Shown: positions 42,931 to 50,903 of the stretch, piece by piece
Position numbering within the stretch: position 1 is the first letter of the stretch
How the letters are laid out: every line of letters begins with the position of its first letter
NCBI RefSeq assembly: GCF_934190775.1
Contig: NZ_CAKPTG010000006.1
Location: 77,553 to 141,552, forward strand
Origin: an uncultured Phascolarctobacterium sp.
Lineage (GTDB): Bacteria; Bacillota; Negativicutes; Acidaminococcales; Acidaminococcaceae
Direction: 5' to 3'
DNA: 64,000 nucleotides
The notes under the pieces: model-generated
What the model was told of the DNA's origin: nothing
Seen by the model: only the letters and a program-made list of their open reading frames with translations
Databases searched by the model: none
Translations under genes and position numbers: made by a program

Positions 42931-42966
42931 AAAAGAGCTGCCGCACTTTTTCGTGCAGCAGCTCCG
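42931..42966 (-). terminator. Terminator after the FadL-family gene
   Basis: GAGCTGC-T-GCAC pairs with GTGC-G-GCAGCTC across a six-base loop; on the minus strand TTTTAATC follows. Confidence 0.85.
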
Positions 42967-42985
42967 GTAAAGCTAAAATATAAAA

Positions 42986-44230
42986 TTAGAATTTACGTTG
43001 GTAGGAAATAGAAGCAATCTTAGTGAAGCTGTCATAAGCATGAGCGCTCTTATAAGCATCGGTAGCGTGACCGGCGAAATCCAGACTGCCGACATCCATC
43101 CAGCCCAAGGCAACAGCAACAGTCTGCTTCTTGTCGTTGTAACGGGCACCAATGGAATAGGTACGGCGCAGACCTGTCGGTACCATGAAGTCGCCGCCCT
43201 CGTAAGGAATAGAAGATTCATCGAAAGCAAAGCCAGCCATAACAGCATACTTATCGCTCAGGTTGTGCTCTAAGCCGATAGCATAACGCCAGCCACTCTC
43301 CCAATTTTTAGCAGAATTAACATCAGAAGGCAGCACATCGGGAACACTGGGATTGGACAAAGAAATATTCAATGCATCATAGGTACTCCAGTTGGTACGT
43401 GTTGCTTTCAATTCCAAACGGGTTTTCTTGTCAAATTTGTGGTTATAACCGATATCCCAGCTATCCGGCAAAGTTACTACGCCATAAGCATCAGCAGTAA
43501 TTTTGCCTCCAGTTACAGGATACAATTTAAAGTCTGCTTCTAAGGAGTGAGTAATGCGGCTGCGATAAACTACACCAATCTCATTTTTATCATCAAAGGC
43601 ATAGTTGGCAGCAGCATTCCAGCCCAAAGCATAGCTTTCGCCTTCTGTTTGTGTTGCACCAACATTCATTTGAACACGCGGATCATAGGAATTCTTTTGC
43701 AGTTCCAAGCCAACATAGTTGATTTCTGCGCCAACTGCTGCGCTCCATTTTTTATCGAACTTGTGCGCATAGGTCGGAGTAACGCTGACACCGTTCAGCT
43801 TAGAGAAAAAAGCATTACTGGACGCCTTGCTGCCGCGTTCAAACTCGGATACCATAGCAAAGCGTGGGAAAGCACCGATGCCGAACCATTCTTTATCATT
43901 AATCTGTCTTACATAGTAGCTGCCAACAGCCCAACCGGCATGAACCACATTTTTACCGGCTTCAATTTCCTTGCCGTCACCATCATGCAGCTTATAGCTG
44001 CCGTGCGGGCTCAGATAGGTGGAGCTGCTCTTCATTGCCTCACCCTTTACTTTGGTGATAGAAGCAGGGTTATAAGCTACGTTTGCAGCATCGTCCTCAG
44101 CAAACATGCGCGCACCGCCCATAGCAACACCTTCAGCAGACCATTCGTTAATAGCAAAGCCTTCAGCGCCTGCTACCTGGGGTGCCAGCAGTGCTGCAGC
44201 TAAGCCTAAAGCTAAAAAGTTTTTATTCAT
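42986..44230 (-). CDS. Outer-membrane porin of the OmpP1/FadL/TodX family
   Basis: A 414-residue beta-barrel protein. A signal peptide ends near VAGA (about residue 22), followed by EGFAINEWSAEGVAMGGA and DDAANVAYNPASITKVKG, the canonical FadL hatch and first strands. Many alternating strands follow, and the chain ends in SYQRKF with the terminal phenylalanine needed for barrel assembly. It imports hydrophobic compounds such as fatty acids across the outer membrane. It is the clearest sign in this window of a two-membrane envelope. Confidence 0.92.
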   Translation of the reverse strand: MNKNFLALGLAAALLAPQVAGAEGFAINEWSAEGVAMGGARMFAEDDAANVAYNPASITKVKGEAMKSSSTYLSPHGSYKLHDGDGKEIEAGKNVVHAGWAVGSYYVRQINDKEWFGIGAFPRFAMVSEFERGSKASSNAFFSKLNGVSVTPTYAHKFDKKWSAAVGAEINYVGLELQKNSYDPRVQMNVGATQTEGESYALGWNAAANYAFDDKNEIGVVYRSRITHSLEADFKLYPVTGGKITADAYGVVTLPDSWDIGYNHKFDKKTRLELKATRTNWSTYDALNISLSNPSVPDVLPSDVNSAKNWESGWRYAIGLEHNLSDKYAVMAGFAFDESSIPYEGGDFMVPTGLRRTYSIGARYNDKKQTVAVALGWMDVGSLDFAGHATDAYKSAHAYDSFTKIASISYQRKF

Positions 44231-44324
44231 ATTAGTACATCCCTTCTCACATTTTTATTACCTGCTACTAATTGTAACAGATTCGTGAAAAGTGCGTACA
44301 AAATCTTTTAATCGCTCGTTTTAA

Positions 44325-45149
44325 TTACTTAATTAAACTTTGAAAAGAACCCTTTTCATCCGGCTCCTCACCGGCAGCCTTCGCTGCCTCGCGACGCGCA
44401 AAATTGCGCTCCTGCAGGCGGCGTACATCCTCCAGCGTCGGCACATTATCCTTTTCCCACGGCTGGTACTGAATCGTGGTGCAGTGATGATACATCGCAT
44501 ATCTTTCCTTAGCATCTGCTGCAGCCTCTGCCTCGGCAAGAGCCTTCTTGGCAGCATCGTTCATCGGGAAGGATTTATACGCATCTGCCAAAAGCAGCGC
44601 CGCCTTAGCATAATCGCCCTGCTCCGCCATGCTTTCTGCAATAAACTTCAGTGCATGGAAGCGGTACGGATTGACGCCCTCCACGGCCTTTTCCGCCTCC
44701 AGCATTGCTTTCGCCTCCGCCAGCGCTGCAGCCTCAGCGCCACAGGAGCGCTGCAGCTCCAATCTGCGCGCCCAGATAGCGCCACGGTCTGCACTGCGGA
44801 AAACCTTCTTATACTCACGGCACAGTCTGTAGGCTTCATTTAAATAAACAATCGGTGCATCTCCGGTGCCGGTCAGACGCCAGACGATTTCGGCAATATC
44901 ACGCAGGCACAGCACCTTATGCTCTGCCTCGCTGAGACCAAACTCCGGTGCATCCTCCATATCCGGCTGCACATCCTTCACAGTTGCCAGCACCGCCATA
45001 GCGCCCTCGATGTCTTTCAAAATCATCAGCATACGTCCTACGTTGCTGCGGCATTTCCAATCATCATAATCGTTTATCAGATTTAACGGTATAGGGTAAT
45101 CACAGCTTGCTACCTTCTGTACATAACCTTGCCATTCCTGTTTTTCCAT
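44325..45149 (-). CDS. Hypothetical protein with TPR-like helical repeats
   Basis: A 274-residue soluble protein, almost all alpha-helical, rich in Ala, Glu and Leu. Stretches such as EAYRLCREYKKVFRSADRGA and GDYAKAALLLADAYKSFPM match degenerate tetratricopeptide repeats, and EAKAMLEAEKAVEG adds a further unit. No catalytic motif is seen. GAGGAGG precedes the ATG. It stands alone and is likely a protein-interaction module. Confidence 0.65.
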   Translation of the reverse strand: MEKQEWQGYVQKVASCDYPIPLNLINDYDDWKCRSNVGRMLMILKDIEGAMAVLATVKDVQPDMEDAPEFGLSEAEHKVLCLRDIAEIVWRLTGTGDAPIVYLNEAYRLCREYKKVFRSADRGAIWARRLELQRSCGAEAAALAEAKAMLEAEKAVEGVNPYRFHALKFIAESMAEQGDYAKAALLLADAYKSFPMNDAAKKALAEAEAAADAKERYAMYHHCTTIQYQPWEKDNVPTLEDVRRLQERNFARREAAKAAGEEPDEKGSFQSLIK

Positions 45150-45373
45150 TTCAGTATCCTCCTCAATCTGTTATATATTCTATTCAAATTATCTGCGCTG
45201 CCGCTATCTTTGTCAAGCGTCAACCTGCGCAGAAGTTATAATATTAATGCTAATAAGTTATCTACGGCAGCTTATCAACTTTTTATATTCCATTTGGTTA
45301 TATTGTAAATGCTTAATCGCTATTTGACTATAAAATTTAAAGTAGTACAATAACTCTACTAGAGAGAAAGAAG

Positions 45374-46450
45374 ATGTATAAAGCTATGAGTTTTCCCCTA
45401 TTATTACGTGGCTTCGTGGTTCTTGGCGTCATGCTGATGCACACCACCTGGTACTTCAGCCACGCCCACGCGGAATCGTGGGTCACTATTTCCGAAATGC
45501 TGCTGGACATTATCTCCCTCTTTGCCGTACCCCTGGTAATGTTTGTTTCGGGATATATGTTCATCAGCCACAATCGCCATGCCGATTATTATAAGTGGTC
45601 CTTCTTCCGCAGAATGTTCCTGTCGGTGCTTTCGCCGTATTTGCTGTTTTCGTTGCTGTACCTTGGCGGTGCCTGGTTTTTCAGCAACGCCAGCTTCACT
45701 CTCAAGCAGGCCGCTTATCTTATCGTTACCGGCAGCAGTGCAGTCCATATGGCCTTTTTCCGTGCGCTGTTTGGTTTTTACGCCATCTATCCACTGCTGC
45801 TGCGTTATTTTAACCGTTGCCGCTTGCATCACAGGCTGCACCGCTTTATTATTCAGGTAATCCTGCTGCAGCTGTTCTGGAAAATCTGCAACAATATCAG
45901 CTGCAGCAATCAGGCAGTTATCCTAACGCTGGAGATTACCACCTTTCTGCGTTATATCGCCTACTTCTCCTTCGGTATGCTGGCTTATATCTACCATAAA
46001 AAAATGCTGCGCTGGATTGACACCCATCACGTTCTTTTGATGACAGGCTTCATCCTGAATCTGATTTTAATCGGCGGCTGCTGGTTTGCTAAATACTACC
46101 TGCATATCCTGCCGCTGTTGGAATTTGTCTGCTTCCCGCTCAACCTGTTTTTGTACAGCATCATCATCGCTATGCTCTTTCGTTATGCCTGCACTTTGGA
46201 ATCGCAGGACAGCCTCAGCAAGCGCTTTATGATGTATCTCGGCAACTATTCCTTCGGTTTATTCTTAATTCACATCATCTACATGTATGTTGGCAGTGAG
46301 CTGCTTACACTGCTGCATATGTCACCGCAGCAGCTCTGCTTTTATCCGCTGCTCTTCATCATTATGCTTAGCCTCAGCCTGCTGACCATGGAAGCATTGG
46401 CGCGCGTTTCCTGGGGCCATTATTTCATCGGCCATGTAAGCCGTCTGTAA
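45374..46450 (+). CDS. Acyltransferase family 3 membrane protein
   Basis: A 358-residue protein with about ten hydrophobic helices. The opening FPLLLRGFVVLGVMLMHTTWYF and the later LFIVSGYMFIS-like segment (PLVMFVSGYMFISH) match the acyltransferase-3 family, which modifies surface polysaccharides or peptidoglycan. The conserved histidine is in MLMHTTW. The ending LGNYSFGLFLIHIIYMY is also typical. The ribosome site GAGAGAAAGAAG is weak. Confidence 0.88.
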   Translation: MYKAMSFPLLLRGFVVLGVMLMHTTWYFSHAHAESWVTISEMLLDIISLFAVPLVMFVSGYMFISHNRHADYYKWSFFRRMFLSVLSPYLLFSLLYLGGAWFFSNASFTLKQAAYLIVTGSSAVHMAFFRALFGFYAIYPLLLRYFNRCRLHHRLHRFIIQVILLQLFWKICNNISCSNQAVILTLEITTFLRYIAYFSFGMLAYIYHKKMLRWIDTHHVLLMTGFILNLILIGGCWFAKYYLHILPLLEFVCFPLNLFLYSIIIAMLFRYACTLESQDSLSKRFMMYLGNYSFGLFLIHIIYMYVGSELLTLLHMSPQQLCFYPLLFIIMLSLSLLTMEALARVSWGHYFIGHVSRL

Positions 46451-46480
46451 AAAGTTTTCTTCTTATTCCCCATATATTGT

Positions 46481-46512
46481 AAAACACCACTTGCGTTTGC
46501 AGGTGGTGTTTT
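46481..46512 (+). terminator. Terminator after the acyltransferase gene
   Basis: AAAACACCAC-T-TGC pairs with GCA-GGTGGTGTTTT with a four-base loop, ending in TTTTGG. It may work on both strands. Confidence 0.8.
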
Positions 46513-46594
46513 GGCTTATATCCTCAAATCAAAATCTCTTCTTATACGCCTCGCCCCAGTCACGCATGGCCTCCAAAACAGGCTGCTTTTATTT

Positions 46595-47182
46595 TCACTC
46601 CTTCAGCTCCTTGCTGTATATCCACGTCTCCTGCGCACCCAGCTGCGGCAGAATATTATTCGTAAAATGCGCTGCTTCGCTATAGCCACGCCTGCGGTAA
46701 TATTCATAATCACAGGTAGCATCCGCCCACAAATAGAGCTTTTTAACACCTTTTTTCTGCGCAATCGCTTCCACCTTATGCAGCAGCTTGCTGCCAACAC
46801 CGCTTTTCATGCTCAAAAACAGGCACAGCAGCAAATCCTCCGGATTGGCCAACGCCCTCACCTTTTGTCCGTTATAAGACAAATAGCGCAGATAATCATA
46901 AACAAGATCCTGCTCCTCGCACTCAAAATGCTGCAGGCTTTGCTTTAACCAGGACTGAGAATTATCACGCTCACTCAAGGGCGCCGCCAACAAAAAGCCC
47001 TGCATACCGTCATCATCCGTCATTTTTAAAGAAAAGACCTCACTGCGATAATAATAGCGCACCATCGCCTCATACAGAACATTCTTTAAGCTATCATTCG
47101 TCAACGCCATCTCGTCACCCCAGGTCAGCTTGGTGAGCTGGGATGCATAGGCAATATCCTGCGGGGTAAAATTTAATAACAT
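46595..47182 (-). CDS. GNAT family N-acetyltransferase
   Basis: A 195-residue protein whose C-terminal half, KSGVGSKLLHKVEAIAQKKGVKKLYLWADATCDYEYYRRRGYSEAA, carries the acetyl-CoA loop and the GY end strand of the GNAT fold. The N-terminal half (about 1-90) is unusual and holds the likely substrate site. GGAG lies ahead of the ATG. It is divergent from the MarR-MFS operon, with a repeat-bearing region between them. Confidence 0.8.
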   Translation of the reverse strand: MLLNFTPQDIAYASQLTKLTWGDEMALTNDSLKNVLYEAMVRYYYRSEVFSLKMTDDDGMQGFLLAAPLSERDNSQSWLKQSLQHFECEEQDLVYDYLRYLSYNGQKVRALANPEDLLLCLFLSMKSGVGSKLLHKVEAIAQKKGVKKLYLWADATCDYEYYRRRGYSEAAHFTNNILPQLGAQETWIYSKELKE

Positions 47183-47272
47183 TTATGCTTCTCCACTTCA
47201 ATAATCGAATTACAACACTTGCACAATCAGTTTTTAAGTGTCTTAAACATTCTTTTTAACTCTATTTTAAGC

Positions 47273-47349
47273 TATCCTCATGAAATATGCAATCAGTGCA
47301 GATTTCATGAGGATAAAATATGCAACTACTGCATATTTTATGAGGATAA
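47273..47349. repeat. 33-nt tandem repeat with palindromes in the GNAT/MarR intergenic region
   Basis: Two 32-base units beginning ATATGCAA (47285 and 47318; period 33) differ at only a few positions. Each contains a TGCA-N5-TGCA core and ends ATGAGGATAA. A reversed copy of the end (TATCCTCATGAAAT, 47273-47286) precedes the first unit. Spacing of 33 bases is about three helical turns. An open frame crosses the array with an 11-residue repeat, but no ribosome site precedes it. The rest of the gap (47183-47272, 47350-47440) shows no gene. Confidence 0.75.
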
Positions 47350-47443
47350 TAGAAAAAAGAGCTTATTTTCATATTCACACTGCAACATTTCGCTTAGACA
47401 GTTTTCAGCAAATCATTACATTATTTTCCATTCCACCCCCTCC

Positions 47444-47487
47444 TTGACAATCCCCCCATCACCGCAATATAATTATCTTTGATAATT
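47444..47487 (+). promoter_or_regulatory. marR-MFS promoter with palindromic operator
   Basis: A consensus TTGACA (47444-47449) and TATAAT (47468-47473) are 18 bases apart. A perfect AATTATC-TTT-GATAATT palindrome at 47471-47487 covers the -10 and start site. This placement is typical of autorepression by MarR proteins. Confidence 0.75.
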
Positions 47488-47520
47488 ACTTTAGGTAATC
47501 ATTTGTAAAGGAGAACCACC

Positions 47521-48027
47521 ATGAAACATAAACTGCCTATCGAAGCAATCAAAACTCTGCTCATCGCCTGCCACGAAGCAAAGCGCATAGTAGAGCTGCA
47601 GCCACCTCTGCCGGAAGGCTTAACTCCCGGCAATCTCAAGGTGCTAGACTATATTGAATACCTGGAACGTACCGCGCAGCCTCCCAAGGTCAGCGATATT
47701 GCGGACCTGCTGCAGGTAACGCGCCCCGGCATCACTCGTCTGGTAAGCGAGCTGCAGGCAATCAATGTTATCGAAAAGTTCAGCGATGAACAGGATAAAC
47801 GCATCGTCAGACTGCGTATGACAGATGAGGGACGTAAAATTCACGCCTATTACATTGAACAATATCACAATTGGCTTGCTGCACAAATCACCGATATCAG
47901 TGAAGCAGATATCAATACCACTGCAGCCACCATCGCCAAGCTTTACCAAACCATGTCTACCCATAAGCCTGCGCTGCAGGGCCAAGCACCCGTTATCATG
48001 CATAGTGAGGAGAAAAATAATGACTAA
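47521..48027 (+). CDS. MarR family transcriptional regulator
   Basis: A 168-residue winged-helix repressor. The recognition region PPKVSDIADLLQVTRPGITRLVSELQA and wing EKFSDEQDKRIVRLRMTDEGR are standard MarR. It probably binds the palindrome at its own promoter and controls the downstream transporter in response to a small ligand. AAGGAG precedes the ATG. Its stop overlaps the MFS start by eight bases. Confidence 0.9.
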   Translation: MKHKLPIEAIKTLLIACHEAKRIVELQPPLPEGLTPGNLKVLDYIEYLERTAQPPKVSDIADLLQVTRPGITRLVSELQAINVIEKFSDEQDKRIVRLRMTDEGRKIHAYYIEQYHNWLAAQITDISEADINTTAATIAKLYQTMSTHKPALQGQAPVIMHSEEKNND

Positions 48028-49435
48028 CAGCTCCGCGCGTGTGTTGGATGCACGCTTACTATTATCAATTATCGCCGCCGGCATTATGTCCTTTAGCGGC
48101 GTGGTTGTCGAAACTGCTATGAACGTTACCTTTCCTACGCTCATGCACGAATTTAATATCGGCACCTCGCTCGTACAATGGATAACCACCGGCTATTTGC
48201 TGGTGCTGGCACTGATTATTCCAACATCCGCCTATCTTAAACGACGTTTCTCTACGCGCAGCCTGTTTACTGTTGCTATCAGCAGCTTTCTTGCAGGCAC
48301 ACTGCTCGCCGCCTGGTCGCCTTATTTCTATGTTCTGCTTATAGGCAGGCTGCTGCAGGGCATCGGTACAGGTATCGCCTTGCCGATGATGTTTAACATT
48401 ATTCTGGAGCAGGTTCCCGGTGAACGCCTGGGTTTCATGATTGGCATAGCCTCGCTTATCACCGCCATGGCACCGGCTGTCGGCCCTTCTCTCGGCGGTA
48501 TGATCGTCAGTTACTTTGGCTGGCGCATGATTTTTGTCAGCCTGCTGCCATTTTTACTGCTTTCTGCCGTCTTGGGTATCAAAAATATCCGTCAGGCAGG
48601 CAAACTTGAGGAGGGCAGCTTTAACTTCGGCTTATATTTTCTGCTTGTTATCGGCTTCAGCAGCCTGATTTTTGCCACCAGTATTGCCTCTGACTTCGGC
48701 TGGTTCAGTATTGAAGTGCTGGCTCTTTTCGCAATCTACCTTGTTGCCTTAACCGCCTTCTATAAGAAATCATTAAGCAGCAACGCACCGCTTTTACGCG
48801 TACAGATTTTCCGTTATCTGCCTTATACTCTAAGCACAGTCAGCCTTTTACTCGTCGGCTTTATCTGTTTGGGACTGGGCTTTTTAATCCCCAACTATGC
48901 GCAGCTTGTTTCGCATACAGACGCCTTCACCGCCGGCTGTCTGCTACTGCCCGGCTGTATCATCGGCGCTATGCTTGCACCTATCAGCGGCAGGCTGTTG
49001 GATAAATTCGGTGCCAAACGGCCGATTTTACTAGGCAATACATCAATTCTCGTATCCGTTATCTGCTACAGCCTTTATCCCTATGAGCTGAGCTCCTTGC
49101 TCTTCATCATCTTCTACCTGTTCTTCGCCTTCGGCCAAGGGTTTTCCATGGGAACGATTATGACTAACGGCCTGAGCCAGTTACCGGAAGAGCTTAACGC
49201 CGACGGCAACGCAGCTATGAACACGCTGCTGCAGCTGGCAGGTGCAGTCGGTACGGCAGTTATCAGTACGATTGTTGCAACCGCACAGGCTGCGGAACCG
49301 GGCAATATCGCGCATGCTACTATGTTAGGCAGCAGACATGGCTTTTATGTGCTTACTGTCAGCGCAGTGCTCATCCTTTGCTGCTCCTTAAAAGTGTTCT
49401 CTCTTATTAAAAAGAAAAATCCCGCTCACGCTTAA
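48020..49435 (+). CDS. DHA2 (EmrB/QacA) family MFS drug transporter
   Basis: A 471-residue inner-membrane exporter with 14 helices. Motifs include GVVVETAMNVTFPTLMHEF, VQWITTGYLLVLALIIPTSAYLKRRF and RLLQGIGTGIALPMMF, as in the EmrB/QacA group. The ATG at 48020 follows GGAGAAAAATA. It overlaps the MarR gene, so the two form a drug-inducible unit. A terminator follows. Confidence 0.92.
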   Translation: MTNSSARVLDARLLLSIIAAGIMSFSGVVVETAMNVTFPTLMHEFNIGTSLVQWITTGYLLVLALIIPTSAYLKRRFSTRSLFTVAISSFLAGTLLAAWSPYFYVLLIGRLLQGIGTGIALPMMFNIILEQVPGERLGFMIGIASLITAMAPAVGPSLGGMIVSYFGWRMIFVSLLPFLLLSAVLGIKNIRQAGKLEEGSFNFGLYFLLVIGFSSLIFATSIASDFGWFSIEVLALFAIYLVALTAFYKKSLSSNAPLLRVQIFRYLPYTLSTVSLLLVGFICLGLGFLIPNYAQLVSHTDAFTAGCLLLPGCIIGAMLAPISGRLLDKFGAKRPILLGNTSILVSVICYSLYPYELSSLLFIIFYLFFAFGQGFSMGTIMTNGLSQLPEELNADGNAAMNTLLQLAGAVGTAVISTIVATAQAAEPGNIAHATMLGSRHGFYVLTVSAVLILCCSLKVFSLIKKKNPAHA

Positions 49436-49462
49436 TATATTGCGTTCTATCGCCGGTATCAC

Positions 49463-49500
49463 AAAAGCCTCCTTTGCGCAGATGCGTCGGGGAGGCTTTT
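49463..49500 (+). terminator. Terminator after the MFS gene
   Basis: AAAAGCCTCC pairs with GGAGGCTTTT across a loop of about 18 bases; a T-rich tract ends it. Confidence 0.8.
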
Positions 49501-49529
49501 ATATCAAAAACATTATGCCGGCATGTCAA

Positions 49530-49573
49530 AAAGGCCGCTTCCTGCATCTGACGCGCAGGTAAGCGACCTTTTA
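49530..49573 (-). terminator. Terminator of the ilv operon
   Basis: AAAGG-T-CGCTT-A-CCTGC pairs with GCAGG-A-AGCG-G-CCTTT; on the minus strand five Ts follow. It lies past the tandem hairpin array, so the array would be inside the ilvNBC transcript. Confidence 0.75.
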
Positions 49574-49576
49574 ATA

Positions 49577-49801
49577 TTTCCCTTATTTTTAATTACTGCA
49601 AGCCACGCAGCTTTTATTTTTCTATACTGCGTTTAAGGCTCACATTCTTTCCCTTATTTTTCGCAATCCGGACAGCTGATTTTTTCTGTATGCTATCCTT
49701 AGCGGATTACGCTCTTTCCCTTATTTTTGTTTATCGTAATCCCGGCAGCTATTTTTTTCTGTACGCTGCCTTTAACGGATTACGCTCTTTCCCTTATTTT
49801 T
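49577..49801 (-). repeat. Tandem array of three ~70-nt hairpin units downstream of ilvC
   Basis: On the minus strand the block AAAAATAAGGGAAA occurs four times (plus coordinates 49577-49590, 49648-49661, 49715-49728, 49788-49801; spacing 71, 67 and 73). Between the blocks lie three hairpins at 49597-49644, 49662-49711 and 49735-49784. Outer arms (CGTAATCC / GGATTACG) and inner arms (GGCAGC / GCTGCC in one unit, CGCAG / CTGCG in another) differ between units while mostly preserving pairing. The same ATAAGGGAAA appears twice more between ilvB and ilvC (50849-50861, 50884-50896). No open frame is present. Confidence 0.8.
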
Positions 49802-49835
49802 ATTTTCTGCACTAAAAGTGCTTGTAAGCTGTTGA

Positions 49836-50831
49836 TTATTTTTTCTTCAGGAAGCTCATCATGCCACGCAGCTGTGTGCCAACCTGTTCAGCCTGAGTTG
49901 CTGCAGCACGACGACGCATAGCGTTGAATTGCGGACGGCCGCATTGGTTTTCCAGCAGCCATTTCTTAGCAAAGGTACCATCCTGGATTTCAGCCAGAAC
50001 CTGTTTCATAGCAGCTTTGGTTTCAGCAGTAATGATGCGAGGACCGGTTACATAGTCGCCATATTCAGCGGTATCGGAGATGGAATGACGCATTTTAGCC
50101 ATGCCGCCTTCATACATCAGGTCAACAATCAGCTTCATCTCGTGCATGCACTCGAAGTATGCGCTTTCAGGCTCATAGCCTGCTTCTACCAAGGTTTCAA
50201 AGCCTGCGTTCATCAGAGCGCAAACGCCGCCGCAGAGAACTGCCTGCTCGCCGAAGAGGTCGGTTTCGGTTTCTTCACGGAAGGTGGTTTCCAGAGCGCC
50301 TGCACGGGTACCGCCAATGCCCTTAGCATAAGCCAGAGCCAGGTCATGAGCCTTGCCGGTCGGGTTTTGATAAGCAGTTACCAGAACAGGAACACCGCTG
50401 CCTTCGGTATAGGTACGACGAACCAGATGGCCGGGGCCTTTAGGAGCAACCATGAATACGTCTACATCAGCAGGAGGAACAATCTGACCGAAGTGAATGT
50501 TGAAGCCGTGTGCAAAAGCCAATGCATTGCCTGCCTCCAGGTTCGGAGCGATATCTTTTTTATATGTAGCAGCCTGCTTTTCATCCGGAATCAACATCAT
50601 GATGATATCGGCAGCCTTAGCAGCTTCTGCAGTAGTCATAACCTTCAGGCCGGCAGCTTCTGCCTTAGCTTTGGATTTAGAGCCTTCATACAGGCCGACA
50701 ACTACGTTTACGCCGCTCTCCTGCAGGTTCAGTGCATGTGCATGGCCTTGAGAACCATAGCCGATAATAGCAACTGTTTTGCCATTCAATAATTCCAGAT
50801 TTGCGTCGCTGTCATAATACATTTTAACCAT
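49836..50831 (-). CDS. ilvC: Ketol-acid reductoisomerase
   Basis: A 331-residue class I enzyme that converts acetolactate to dihydroxyisovalerate with NAD(P)H in valine, leucine and isoleucine synthesis. The nucleotide site is VAIIGYGSQGHAHALNL followed by the loop GLYEGSKSKAK, whose serines suit NADPH. Metal ligands lie in AETETDLFGEQAVL-like (EETETDLFGEQAVLCGG) and ECMHEMKLIVDLMYEGG. GAAAGAGG precedes the ATG. Last gene of the ilvN-ilvB-ilvC operon. Confidence 0.96.
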   Translation of the reverse strand: MVKMYYDSDANLELLNGKTVAIIGYGSQGHAHALNLQESGVNVVVGLYEGSKSKAKAEAAGLKVMTTAEAAKAADIIMMLIPDEKQAATYKKDIAPNLEAGNALAFAHGFNIHFGQIVPPADVDVFMVAPKGPGHLVRRTYTEGSGVPVLVTAYQNPTGKAHDLALAYAKGIGGTRAGALETTFREETETDLFGEQAVLCGGVCALMNAGFETLVEAGYEPESAYFECMHEMKLIVDLMYEGGMAKMRHSISDTAEYGDYVTGPRIITAETKAAMKQVLAEIQDGTFAKKWLLENQCGRPQFNAMRRRAAATQAEQVGTQLRGMMSFLKKK

Positions 50832-50903
50832 TGTTATTACCTCTTTCTTTTCCCTTATTTTAATATATAAATTTAATAAAAAATTTCCCTTATTTATAGC
50901 TGT

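Noticed and set aside
47273..47349. CRISPR array
   Set aside because: The two units are directly adjacent with no unique spacers, and no cas genes are in the window.
47280..47447. Small repetitive protein (55 codons) across the 33-nt repeats
   Set aside because: The frame is open but lacks a ribosome site, and its end overlaps the -35 of the marR promoter. It is noted only as a possibility in the repeat entry.
49577..49801. Series of ordinary terminators
   Set aside because: The T-rich stretches lie inside the hairpin loops, not after the stems in the ilv direction, and a proper terminator follows at 49530-49573.
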